Of a stretch of 15,327 nt of DNA, positions 7,708 to 14,894 are shown piece after piece. The notes beneath the pieces are model-generated. The model was not told the DNA's origin. It searched no databases and saw only the letters and a list, made by a program, of their open reading frames with translations. The stretch is from JBBDXA01 sp040902585. Lineage in GTDB: Bacteria > Planctomycetota > Phycisphaerae > Phycisphaerales > Phycisphaeraceae. The position numbers were made by a program, and so were the translations under genes. The stretch lies in NCBI GenBank assembly GCA_040902585.1, contig JBBDXA010000212.1, forward strand, positions 1-15,327. The letters are read 5' to 3'. Each line of letters begins with the position of its first letter. The stretch's first letter is position 1.

Positions 7708-8622
7708 TCATCCGAACCAGCTTCCCGACACCATCCTGCGAATCATCAGCGGGGCGAACAGCGCGAGCATCGCCGCCCCGAGGATCAGCATCGTCGGCAC
7801 CAGGATGCGCAGGCTGGCTTTGGCGCTGAGCTTCTCGGCCCGCACGCTGCGGTGCATGCGGATCATGCCGCTCTGGCTCTTGAGGATGTCCGACAGCGGC
7901 GTGCCCATCGCCTCGGCCTGGTTGATCGCGCCGACAACCGAACGCAGCGTCTCCAGCGGAATGCGATCGGCCATGTTGGTCAGGGCATCGGCGCGGCGGG
8001 TGCCGAACTCGATCTCCGCCATCACGATGCGCAGCTCCTGATTGAAGTCCTCCTCCGGCTCATCGCGGATGAGCGTTTCAATCGCTTCGGTGAAGTTGCT
8101 GCCCGCGCCCATCATCAGGGCGATCAGGTCCATCGTGTAAGGCAGCTTCTTGCTGATGCGACGGGTTCTGCCGGCGGCGATGTCGCGCAGGGTCATAAGC
8201 GGGATGACGAAGCCGACGTTCAACATGGAGAGGAACATGACGGGGTTGAAGCTGCCAAAGAAAACGAGCGTGACGATGCCCATGCCGAAGCCGAAGCCGA
8301 AGCCGCAGGCGAGACAGATCGCCAGGTACTCGTCGATGCTGTAGCTGTTGGGATTGCCCGAGGCGTTGAGCTGGCGACGAAGCCAGTCGCGCAGGGCGGG
8401 GAAGCCGATGCGGTTGGCCAGAGCGAGAAAGAGGTTCATGAACGGCGTGAGCAGTTTGTTTTCAAAGACGGTTTCCCGCTGCATGAGCCCCATGGCCGCG
8501 GCGATCCGCCGATGCACGGGCATCTCGGTCACGACGGGGAAACTGAACAGCGCCCACACCAGCAGGAACACGCTGCTGAAGAGCATGACACTGACAACGA
8601 TCTGGGTGGGGTCTAGGTTCAT
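7708..8622 (-). CDS. tadC: Tad secretion inner-membrane protein TadC
   Basis: TadC is one of the paired polytopic platform proteins of the Tad (Flp) pilus/secretion system, a relative of GspF/PilC. The 304-aa length is normal. Hydrophobic segments are at about 7-26, 100-123, 128-147 and 270-295. The type II secretion F domain covers about residues 160-290, with the TadC-like LPYTMDLIALMMGAGSNFTEAI stretch followed by FGTRRADALTNMADRIP and AINQAEAMGTPL. It follows tadB with a 125-bp spacer, the usual tadA-tadB-tadC order. The start is ATG 8622, with no good Shine-Dalgarno. Confidence 0.9.
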   Translation of the reverse strand: MNLDPTQIVVSVMLFSSVFLLVWALFSFPVVTEMPVHRRIAAAMGLMQRETVFENKLLTPFMNLFLALANRIGFPALRDWLRRQLNASGNPNSYSIDEYLAICLACGFGFGFGMGIVTLVFFGSFNPVMFLSMLNVGFVIPLMTLRDIAAGRTRRISKKLPYTMDLIALMMGAGSNFTEAIETLIRDEPEEDFNQELRIVMAEIEFGTRRADALTNMADRIPLETLRSVVGAINQAEAMGTPLSDILKSQSGMIRMHRSVRAEKLSAKASLRILVPTMLILGAAMLALFAPLMIRRMVSGSWFG

Positions 8623-8632
8623 AGGGTGGCGG

Positions 8633-8743
8633 AAAAACAGAAAAGCGAAAATGCAGAAAAACAGAACATGAAGGCACCGGCACGGCGCTGTGTCGTCGAT
8701 TGAATTGCTTTTCTGCTTTTATGCCTTTCTGATTTCATGCTTT
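8633..8743. repeat. Inverted 8-nt word arrays in the tadB-tadC spacer
   Basis: The left array (8633-8664) reads in 8-nt steps aaaaacag, aaaagcga, aaatgcag, aaaaacag. The right array (8704-8743) reads attgcttt, tctgcttt, tatgcctt, tctgattt, catgcttt. The right array is the approximate reverse complement of the left (aaagcaga against aaaagcga/aaatgcag), so the two sides could pair imperfectly across a GC-rich centre of about 39 nt. Confidence 0.75.
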
Positions 8744-8747
8744 GGTC

Positions 8748-9596
8748 TCAGATGTCAATCGCCATGATCTTACGAATCCACCAGTAGCCGCCCGCGACCA
8801 TGCCGGCGACGACGAGCAGCACGAGCCGGCCCACTGGTTCGGTGAAGAGCAGGCCGATCAGAGTGGGATCGAGGAAATACGCGATCAGCACGATGATCGG
8901 TGCCAGCAGCGTGATGAACAGGGCCTGGTATCGGCCCTGCGCGGTGATGGCGTCGAGTTTGCCTTCGAGGCGCTGGATTTCGCGGATGGACTCGGCGATG
9001 CGGTCGAGACTTTCGCCGGTGTTGCCGCCGCGCACGCGATGCATTTCGATAGCGGTGAACAGAAGGCGGAAGTTGGACAGACCCACGCGGTTGGCAGTGT
9101 TGCGCATCGCCTGATTCAGGTCCAGGCCCATCTGGTATTCGCGCAGGAGCTGGCCGAATTCCTGTTTGATCGGGCCGGTGTGATCCTTCACGAGCATTTC
9201 CATCGCCTGCACGAGCGTGAGTCCCGCGCGGACGCCGGAGGCGAGTGTGACAATGCCGTCAACGAGTTGGAGTTCGAGTCGTTCCTTGCGTTTCTGCTCG
9301 AGGTGCCGCAGAACGATCCACGGAACGAAGAAGCCGACGGTCGCGAAGGCGACGAACCACAGGAGATCGCCGAGCAGGTAGCCGACCATGCCGCACAGGA
9401 GCATGCCGCATGCCATGAGGATCATCGCCAGTCGCGGGCTGACGTTGAGCAGGAGCTGATAGTTGAGCACGCGGTCCATGCGCTGTTCGTTGCGGAACCA
9501 CCAGGCAATGATCATGCGCGAGCCATAGGCAACGAACAGGAACACGCTGGCGAACGTGAGCACCATGAGCAGGATGGTCTGGCGGTTGATGTCCAT
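8748..9596 (-). CDS. tadB: Tad secretion inner-membrane protein TadB
   Basis: TadB pairs with TadC as the membrane platform driven by the TadA ATPase. The 282-aa protein has an N-terminal helix (about 7-25), two further helices (about 56-76 and 78-95), a cytoplasmic type II secretion F domain (about 105-225, with LQLVDGIVTLASGVRAGLTLVQAMEML and a MHRVRGGNTGESLDRIAESI block) and two C-terminal helices (about 227-247 and 257-275). The order ATPase, TadB, TadC is the standard one. The start is ATG 9596. The DNA directly upstream is a heptamer array, and no clear ribosome binding site is present. Confidence 0.92.
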   Translation of the reverse strand: MDINRQTILLMVLTFASVFLFVAYGSRMIIAWWFRNEQRMDRVLNYQLLLNVSPRLAMILMACGMLLCGMVGYLLGDLLWFVAFATVGFFVPWIVLRHLEQKRKERLELQLVDGIVTLASGVRAGLTLVQAMEMLVKDHTGPIKQEFGQLLREYQMGLDLNQAMRNTANRVGLSNFRLLFTAIEMHRVRGGNTGESLDRIAESIREIQRLEGKLDAITAQGRYQALFITLLAPIIVLIAYFLDPTLIGLLFTEPVGRLVLLVVAGMVAGGYWWIRKIMAIDI

Positions 9597-9606
9597 GGCG
9601 GTCAGG

Positions 9607-9634
9607 TTCAGGGTTCAGGGTTCAGAGTTCAGGG
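9607..9634. repeat. TTCAGGG heptamer array upstream of tadB
   Basis: Four 7-nt units in register: ttcaggg, ttcaggg, ttcagag, ttcaggg. Partial copies (gtcagg before, ttccgat after) flank them. The array begins 11 nt upstream of the tadB start codon, so on the transcript it would sit in the ribosome-binding region as ccctgaa repeats. Confidence 0.8.
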
Positions 9635-9664
9635 TTCCGATTGATGGCTTCGCTGGTATTACTT

Positions 9665-9696
9665 CGTTCCTCCGTCCCTCCGTGCCTTCGTTCCTT
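9665..9696. repeat. CGTTCCTC octamer array abutting the tadA stop codon
   Basis: Four 8-nt units in register: cgttcctc, cgtccctc, cgtgcctt, cgttcctt. The array ends one base from the tadA stop codon (9698-9700, minus strand), so the tadA-tadB spacer carries two different arrays, one with a 7-nt and one with an 8-nt period. Confidence 0.75.
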
Positions 9697-9697
9697 C

Positions 9698-11557
9698 CTA
9701 CAAAAACACCTTCACATCCGTGATGCCCTTTTCGACCAGGTTCTTCGCGAACGACGGGATGTAGCCCGTGTGCCGCAGGCGGGGCTGGTCGGCATTCTTA
9801 AGCGTGTAAATATCTTCGCAGCGGATCTGCCCGTGTTCCGGGTCGATTGCGATGACTTCGGTGATGTGCGTCACGCGACGCCGACCGTTGGCGAAGCGTG
9901 AGATCTGCACGATGATGTCCACGGCTGAAACAATCTGATCGCGGATCGCCCGCACCGGCATGTCCACCGCCATGAGCACCAGCGTCTCCAATCGTTTCAT
10001 CGCATCGTCAGGCGTGTTGGCGTGCAGCGTCGAGAGCGAGCCGTCGTGGCCGGTGTTCATCGCCTGGAGCATGTCCAGCGCCTCGGGTCCGCGCACTTCG
10101 CCGATGATGATGCGGTCCGGCCGCATACGAAGACTGTTGCGCACCAGATCGCGGATCGAGTAAGACCCCTTGCCTTCGATATTCGCCGGCCGGCCTTCGA
10201 GGGAAACCACGTGCGGCTGCGGCAGCTTGAGCTCGGCGGACTCTTCCACGGTGATGATGCGCTCACTCGGACGCGCGTGGGCGCTGAGTACATTCAATAA
10301 GGTTGTCTTACCCGAACCCGTTCCGCCGCTGATCACGATATTGGCTCGTCCGATGACGCAGCCCTGCAAGAACTCGGCGGCCTGTTCGGAAATCGAACCG
10401 CGGCTGATCAGGTCATCGATCGTGAACGGCACCCAGCCGAATTTACGAATCGTCAGGCAGGGTCCGACCAGCGACAGCGGCGAGATGATCGCATTGACGC
10501 GGCTGCCGTCGAGCAGGCGGGCGTCCACCAGCGGCGTCGAGGTATCGATGCGCCTTCCGACCGGCGTCAGGATGCGCTCGATCACGCTCAGCAACACTTC
10601 ATCGCTGAAAAAGGTTCGCGTCGTCGGCTGAATCACGCCGTTCTTTTCGACGTAAATCCGGTCCTTGCCCACCACCATGATTTCACTGACATTCGCGAGA
10701 TTCAGCAGGTCCTGTAGCGGTCCCAGGCCGAACATGATGTCCTGCAAATCCTTCGCGATCAGGCGGACGACCATGTACTGGGCCATGCCCTTGGTCACCG
10801 AAGGCAGGAAGCGCGGGAAGATCTCCTCGAACTCCGTCTCGGCGGTGGTCAGATCTTCGGTGACCGACATGGGCGAGAACGTCAACGGCATCAGATCGAC
10901 CATCGAGACGACAAGATCGTTGATCGCCTTGTCGCGCTCCGCATCGCGCAAGCGCTCGTCGCCCGCGGCGTAGTCGATCTGAAACTTGCCCTGACATTGC
11001 CGCACGACTTCAGCGATCACCAGCCGATGCATGTGCGTGTAGATGGCGTGGACGATCAGATCGTGGTCCAGCGTCTGAAGTTGCTGCGTGAGAATCTCGC
11101 GCAGGTGTTCGATGACCTGAGCGGCGAAGCCCGCGTCGTTCTTGTTGATGTGCCCCGTCATGCGCAGGTTCATGCGGCTGAGCAGGTCCGCATGCACCTT
11201 CTGCTCAAAGCCCATGAGACGCTTGTGCATCTCGCGGTGATCATCCGACGCGGCGGCCTTTTTGCCGGGGCTGAGCGCCGCGATGGAAAACTGCGCGACC
11301 TGCACTTCATCGCCGAAGTCGATGCGTACCGGCTTGCCCGGCACGACCTCCATGTTCGCCACGCGCGTGCCCGCCCGGCTGAGCGTCTCCACGAAAAGCT
11401 GATTGCCCTTGCGGATGATCTGGGCATGCTTGCGGGCGACGAAGGGTGACTTGAGCGAGATCAGGCAGTCATCATCGCGACCGATGGTCACGGGATCGCC
11501 CTCGACCTCGATCGTCTGCCGCGTGTTCGTGCTGTGATCGTAGAGAATGAATTCCAT
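9698..11557 (-). CDS. tadA: Tad secretion ATPase TadA/CpaF with N-terminal FHA domain
   Basis: This is the hexameric secretion ATPase that powers Tad pilus assembly. At 619 aa it is longer than a typical CpaF (about 450-500 aa) because residues 1-100 form an FHA-like domain. The ATPase core shows Walker A GGTGSGKTT (411-419), an aspartate-box region (ITVEESAELKL, 435-445), the Walker B region RPDRIIIGEVRG (479-490) and the His box HDGSLSTLH (504-512). The helical N-terminal part of CpaF covers about 105-290. In the FHA part Gly26-Arg27 is kept, but the usual SRxH reads ARKH (41-44) and the NG of the binding loop reads AG (62-63), so phosphopeptide binding is doubtful. It is followed by tadB and preceded by cpaB with a 41-bp gap. 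The start is ATG 11557. Confidence 0.93.
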   Translation of the reverse strand: MEFILYDHSTNTRQTIEVEGDPVTIGRDDDCLISLKSPFVARKHAQIIRKGNQLFVETLSRAGTRVANMEVVPGKPVRIDFGDEVQVAQFSIAALSPGKKAAASDDHREMHKRLMGFEQKVHADLLSRMNLRMTGHINKNDAGFAAQVIEHLREILTQQLQTLDHDLIVHAIYTHMHRLVIAEVVRQCQGKFQIDYAAGDERLRDAERDKAINDLVVSMVDLMPLTFSPMSVTEDLTTAETEFEEIFPRFLPSVTKGMAQYMVVRLIAKDLQDIMFGLGPLQDLLNLANVSEIMVVGKDRIYVEKNGVIQPTTRTFFSDEVLLSVIERILTPVGRRIDTSTPLVDARLLDGSRVNAIISPLSLVGPCLTIRKFGWVPFTIDDLISRGSISEQAAEFLQGCVIGRANIVISGGTGSGKTTLLNVLSAHARPSERIITVEESAELKLPQPHVVSLEGRPANIEGKGSYSIRDLVRNSLRMRPDRIIIGEVRGPEALDMLQAMNTGHDGSLSTLHANTPDDAMKRLETLVLMAVDMPVRAIRDQIVSAVDIIVQISRFANGRRRVTHITEVIAIDPEHGQIRCEDIYTLKNADQPRLRHTGYIPSFAKNLVEKGITDVKVFL

Positions 11558-11598
11558 GAAACGTCTACAAATACTTCCGAGTCAGGATCAGCTTCGAC

Positions 11599-12423
11599 TC
11601 AGCCGGCCGAGGGGAAACTCTTCCTCAGATGCTTCTGCACTTCGGGGTTGATCTTGCCCGGGTCCCACTTGGGCGGGCGCGGACCGGTGAGATAGAGCTC
11701 GAACTGGCCGTAGATGCGAACCATTTTTTCCAGTGTGGAAAGCTGCGTCGCGACCTCCGGCTCCACGTCGATGCTCACCGTGCCGTAGCTGCGGATCGAG
11801 CGCGAGCCTTCGACGGCGCCTTCCTCCGCGAGCGTGTAGTTGCCCACGGCTTTCACCTGAACGTACTGCATGACGATCATGACCTCCGGCCCGATGCCGC
11901 CGGTCTGAATCGGCGCGGCGATGTCGACGTAATCACCCGGCCTCAGGCCGCCGGGCGTGAGCTTGCTCTGAATGGGCAGCGCGATGCGCACCTTGCCCTC
12001 TTCCATGGCCATCTCGGTTCTGCCGGCACCCTTCTCGAACATGCCGTGAACGATCAACTGGCCCTTGACCGCGTTGACTTCCCACTGCTTGCCACCGGTG
12101 ATGAGAGCGCGCAGGTTCTCGTCGCTGCCGGTCGGGCTGGTGTACGCGCCCAGGGACTCGAAGCCGAGCGTGAACACTTCCTTGCGCGGCACCTTCACGG
12201 GCACCCAGTCATTGGTACCGATGCGCTGACCCGCAAGCACCGGCTTGGAAAGCACCCAGACCGTGAACTGCTCGGCGGCGACCTGGTTCTTCACGCCCTG
12301 GATGTAAACCGTGAGCATGATGACCGCCAGCAGGCCCAGGCCCAGCGCGGCGAGCACCACCTTCGCTCCACCGGCGGCGGGAGGCGGAACGGGCGGCATG
12401 GCGGACGGGGGACGTTCAGGCAT
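11599..12423 (-). CDS. cpaB: Tad pilus assembly protein CpaB/RcpC
   Basis: CpaB/RcpC is a periplasmic, membrane-anchored accessory of the Tad system thought to assist the secretin. The 274-aa protein has a proline-rich N-terminus, a transmembrane helix at about 20-43, a SAF-type domain (about 52-130, FTVWVLSKPVLAGQRIGTNDWVPVKVP) and an RcpC-like domain whose core is VRIALPIQSKLTPGGLRPGDYVDIAA (about 145-170). The start at ATG 12423 has GGAGG ten bases upstream, the best Shine-Dalgarno in the window, consistent with this being the first gene of the tad unit. The 185-bp spacer before it would be the place for the operon promoter. Confidence 0.88.
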   Translation of the reverse strand: MPERPPSAMPPVPPPAAGGAKVVLAALGLGLLAVIMLTVYIQGVKNQVAAEQFTVWVLSKPVLAGQRIGTNDWVPVKVPRKEVFTLGFESLGAYTSPTGSDENLRALITGGKQWEVNAVKGQLIVHGMFEKGAGRTEMAMEEGKVRIALPIQSKLTPGGLRPGDYVDIAAPIQTGGIGPEVMIVMQYVQVKAVGNYTLAEEGAVEGSRSIRSYGTVSIDVEPEVATQLSTLEKMVRIYGQFELYLTGPRPPKWDPGKINPEVQKHLRKSFPSAG

Positions 12424-12433
12424 GGACGGGAAA

Positions 12434-12438
12434 CCTCC
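12434..12438 (-). promoter_or_regulatory. Strong Shine-Dalgarno GGAGG of cpaB
   Basis: GGAGG on the minus strand is ten bases before ATG 12423. It stands out because most genes here have weak or no Shine-Dalgarno sites. Confidence 0.6.
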
Positions 12439-12548
12439 AAAGGCGGAGCGGACGAAGGCACAACGTCACGCGGGCGTGGACCTTGCATCAGGCCTGCAAA
12501 GGCCGCGATGCGGAGTCCAACTATGATACGAACGCAAGGCGAGGCGTG

Positions 12549-12564
12549 CGCGGGGGCACCCGCG
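12549..12564. other. GC hairpin downstream of panB
   Basis: CGCGGG (12549-12554) and CCCGCG (12559-12564) form a perfect 6-bp stem with loop GGCA, 45 bases past the panB stop codon. No T tract follows in the panB direction, so it is not a standard intrinsic terminator. It may still mark the boundary between panB and the tad unit. Confidence 0.35.
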
Positions 12565-12608
12565 TCTTCCATCACAACGATTCAACATCAACTCCGTCCG
12601 CATTCCTC

Positions 12609-13451
12609 TCATTTCATCTTGTACGGATGATCCTTCTTCAGATACTCCCCGCTCTCGATCAGCTTCGCCCATTGGGCCGCCGCGTTCTCCAGTTGCTCAC
12701 CCAGGTTTGCCGTCGGCGTCACGAACGGCGGATGCCACGGCGTCAGGCCCACCAGATCGTGCAGCACCACCACATGCCCGTGACACGCAGGCCCCGCGCC
12801 GCAGCCGACCACCGGCACAGGCTCGGCGCTCGCAGGTGACACGGCGATCTCCACGATCCGCTGCGCCACCTCCGCCGGCACCGCTTCGACCAGCAGCATC
12901 ACCGCGCCTCTGCGGATCATGTCCACCGCCGTCGCCACGATCTCATCCGCCTCGCGCCGCGACCTGCCGACGGAGCCGTAACCGCCGCGGGCGCGAACCG
13001 TCTGCGGGCGCGAGCCGACATGAGCCACGACGGGAATGCCCGCGTGGCTCATGCGCTCGACCAGCGGGCCAAAGCTGCCGTCGACTTCGAGCTTGACCAC
13101 ATCAGCCGCGCCGTCGGTGAGAAACGCCATGGCGTTCTTCATCGCCACATCATCGCCGCACTGGTAACTGCCAAAGGGCATGTCCGCCATGATGAAGGCC
13201 TCGGGCGCACCGCGGCGCACCGCCGCGGTAAGTTCCACGAGGAAGGGAAACTTCACGGGCAGCGTCGAGTCGTAACCGAGAATCATCTCCGCCGCGGTGT
13301 CGCCCACGAGCAGCGTCTTCACGCCGCCGCGCCACAGATGGCGCGCCGTCGTCGCGTCATAACAGGTGAGCATGGGGAACGTCTTCCCGCTGCGCACCCA
13401 CTGGCGGATGGTGCGAAGGGTGATGCGCGGGTTGGGGTCGGTCGTGGACAT
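12609..13451 (-). CDS. panB: 3-methyl-2-oxobutanoate hydroxymethyltransferase
   Basis: PanB transfers a hydroxymethyl group from 5,10-methylene-tetrahydrofolate to ketoisovalerate, giving ketopantoate for pantothenate and CoA synthesis. The 280-aa length is close to the family's usual 260-280. The motifs are in order: TCYDATTA (29-36), LLVGDTAAEMILGYDSTLPV (47-66), ADMPFGSY (89-96), VKLEVDG (119-125), AHVGSRPQ (143-150), LLVEAVPAEVA (187-197) and VVGCGAGPACHGHVVVLHDLVGL. Asp51, Asp90 and Glu122 match the metal ligands and Glu189 the catalytic glutamate of the E. coli enzyme (Asp45, Asp84, Glu114, Glu181). The substrate-loop region GSRPQTVRARGGYGSVGR keeps the family pattern. panC and panD are not nearby. 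The start is ATG 13451, directly behind a TATAAT. Confidence 0.95.
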   Translation of the reverse strand: MSTTDPNPRITLRTIRQWVRSGKTFPMLTCYDATTARHLWRGGVKTLLVGDTAAEMILGYDSTLPVKFPFLVELTAAVRRGAPEAFIMADMPFGSYQCGDDVAMKNAMAFLTDGAADVVKLEVDGSFGPLVERMSHAGIPVVAHVGSRPQTVRARGGYGSVGRSRREADEIVATAVDMIRRGAVMLLVEAVPAEVAQRIVEIAVSPASAEPVPVVGCGAGPACHGHVVVLHDLVGLTPWHPPFVTPTANLGEQLENAAAQWAKLIESGEYLKKDHPYKMK

Positions 13452-13458
13452 GGTCGGG

Positions 13459-13464
13459 ATTATA
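13459..13464 (-). promoter_or_regulatory. Consensus -10 box placing transcription start at the panB ATG
   Basis: TATAAT on the minus strand ends seven bases before ATG 13451. With normal -10 to start-site spacing, transcription would begin at or next to the A of the start codon, so a leaderless panB mRNA is predicted. The -35 region at 17-18 bp spacing is poor (TCGTGA-like). Confidence 0.5.
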
Positions 13465-13504
13465 GGAAGGTGACAGTTCGAATCACGATGACTTCAACAT
13501 TCGC

Positions 13505-13855
13505 TCACAGCTTCGCCTCCACGCGCCCTTCCACGATGCGCACGGCATACGTCTTCACGCGGTAACTGTCCGCATCGGGACACACGCCCGTGTTCACATC
13601 AAACGGCCAGGCGTGCCACGGACAGATCACGCAATCTTCGATGATCGCCCCTGCCGACAGGCTGCCGCCGGCATGCGGGCAGTGATCATCCATCACGCGG
13701 AAGGCCGCCGCGTCAACCGGCTCGCCGTTCTTCGCCGTGACGCGCAGCACCGCGATCGCTCTGGTCCCCACTTCGACGTACACACCGCCCTGCTCGGGCA
13801 CGTCGACCGCGGCACAGAGATCGGTCCATTCATCATTGTGAGTTACAGTCGACAT
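13505..13855 (-). CDS. Rieske [2Fe-2S] ferredoxin-like protein
   Basis: A 116-aa single-domain Rieske protein of the NirD / dioxygenase-ferredoxin type. The cluster ligands are Cys59-x-His61 (DDHCPHAGGSL) and Cys78-x2-His81 (CVICPWHAWPFDVNTG). These are the expected two-Cys two-His set with the loop that follows the second pair. There is no signal peptide or membrane helix, so it is cytoplasmic and presumably passes electrons to a partner oxygenase or reductase. No such partner is encoded in the window. It begins nine bases after the stop codon of the upstream Tat-signal TIM-barrel gene, so the two are probably co-transcribed. A nitrite-reductase small-subunit role is possible but unsupported without a large subunit. 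Confidence 0.88.
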   Translation of the reverse strand: MSTVTHNDEWTDLCAAVDVPEQGGVYVEVGTRAIAVLRVTAKNGEPVDAAAFRVMDDHCPHAGGSLSAGAIIEDCVICPWHAWPFDVNTGVCPDADSYRVKTYAVRIVEGRVEAKL

Positions 13856-13864
13856 GATGGCACT

Positions 13865-14842
13865 TCATGCTTTGAACGCATCGCGCAGCAGGGCGAGACT
13901 CTTCGGCACCGCCGTGCGCGGGTCTTCCTTGCCTTCAAACTCCAGCGATATGAAGCCGCGATAATTCGCCTTCTTGAAAATCGCCGCGATGCGCTTGTAA
14001 TCCAGATCAAGCGTGTACCACACACCGCCGCCGTAGTAGGTTTTCGCCTGCACGAAGATGGTCTTGGGCGCGAGCTTGGTGAGTCGATCGTACGGGTCTT
14101 CGAGGAAGTTGCCCGTGTCAGCCGTGATTTGAAGCCAGGGCGATTTGATCGCATCCACAATCTTCAGCACGCCTTCGGGCGTCAGGCCCAGGCCCCAGTG
14201 ATTTTCCAGGCCCAGCAGCACGCCGCATTTCTCCGCCGTCGGCAGACACTTCTCAAACGCCTCGATCACCCACGGAAACGCATCCGCTTCCGTGTAACCT
14301 TCCAGCGCCGGCTCAATCCCGCGATTCTTCATCAGCTCATCGAAGCTCTTCGTCGTGCCCCATCGCCCGGTGTTGACGCGCATCGTCGCAATGCCCATCG
14401 CATATGCGTTCTCGATGCTGGCGAGGGTCTTATCAATGTTCGTCTGACGAACTGCTTTGTCGGGACTGACGAAGCCCTGGTGCGTGGAGAACCCGCACAG
14501 GCTCAGGCCATGCACGAAGGCACGACGTTTGATCTCCTGCATGTAGGCCGCGTCCTTGCGATGCATCTGCACTTCGAGCACCTCGACCGCATCGAAACCC
14601 ATCTCCGAAGCGAGGTCGATGCATTTATCGATCTCCAGTTTCGCCCCTTCACGAAAGCGCCAGAAGGAATAAGTCGAAACCCCGATCGGATTCCCGCGCC
14701 AGCCGCCCGCCCCCGCCGCTTGCGGCTTAGCAGCGCTCTCTTCCGCGCTCGCCTTCGCACCTGGGGCTGCGAGAACGCAAGCCGCGACCCCCACCGCACC
14801 GGCTGCCGTGTGATTCAGGAACGCTCGTCGATTCATGGTCAT
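13865..14842 (-). CDS. Tat-exported sugar phosphate isomerase/epimerase-like TIM barrel
   Basis: The 325-aa protein starts with a twin-arginine signal (NRRAFLN at 4-10, hydrophobic stretch to about 27, Ala-rich cleavage region near 30-33), so it is likely exported folded. The body is a xylose-isomerase-like (AP endonuclease 2 fold) barrel: IGVSTYSFWRF (53-63), GFDAVEVLE (82-90), VLLGLENHWGLGL (208-220), LQITADTGNF (237-246) and GFISLEFEG (296-304). Candidate metal ligands are Glu213, His215, Asp242 and Glu301/303. Members act on varied sugars and the substrate cannot be read from sequence. Planctomycetes carry many exported copies. The start at ATG 14842 is supported by AAAGGT upstream; a second ATG at 14836 is possible. 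It is followed at 9 bp by the Rieske gene. Confidence 0.85.
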   Translation of the reverse strand: MTMNRRAFLNHTAAGAVGVAACVLAAPGAKASAEESAAKPQAAGAGGWRGNPIGVSTYSFWRFREGAKLEIDKCIDLASEMGFDAVEVLEVQMHRKDAAYMQEIKRRAFVHGLSLCGFSTHQGFVSPDKAVRQTNIDKTLASIENAYAMGIATMRVNTGRWGTTKSFDELMKNRGIEPALEGYTEADAFPWVIEAFEKCLPTAEKCGVLLGLENHWGLGLTPEGVLKIVDAIKSPWLQITADTGNFLEDPYDRLTKLAPKTIFVQAKTYYGGGVWYTLDLDYKRIAAIFKKANYRGFISLEFEGKEDPRTAVPKSLALLRDAFKA

Positions 14843-14847
14843 GATTC

Positions 14848-14853
14848 ACCTTT
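14848..14853 (-). promoter_or_regulatory. Shine-Dalgarno AAAGGT of the TIM-barrel gene
   Basis: AAAGGT on the minus strand lies five bases before ATG 14842 and eleven bases before the alternative ATG 14836, favouring 14842. Confidence 0.5.
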
Positions 14854-14894
14854 CGAGTGCTCGCGACATGGTAGCCCATGTCACCCCTGAACCG

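Noticed and set aside
9607..9634. Telomere-like TTCAGGG repeats marking a linear replicon end
   Set aside because: Only four imperfect units in the middle of an operon; other spacers carry unrelated words with a similar period.
9601..9696. CRISPR array
   Set aside because: Units of 7-8 nt are contiguous with no spacers, far shorter than CRISPR repeats, and no cas gene is present.
13613..14890. A 425-codon plus-strand open frame opposite the Rieske and TIM-barrel genes
   Set aside because: It covers two intact minus-strand genes with clear motifs, and its own translation shows no recognisable domain.
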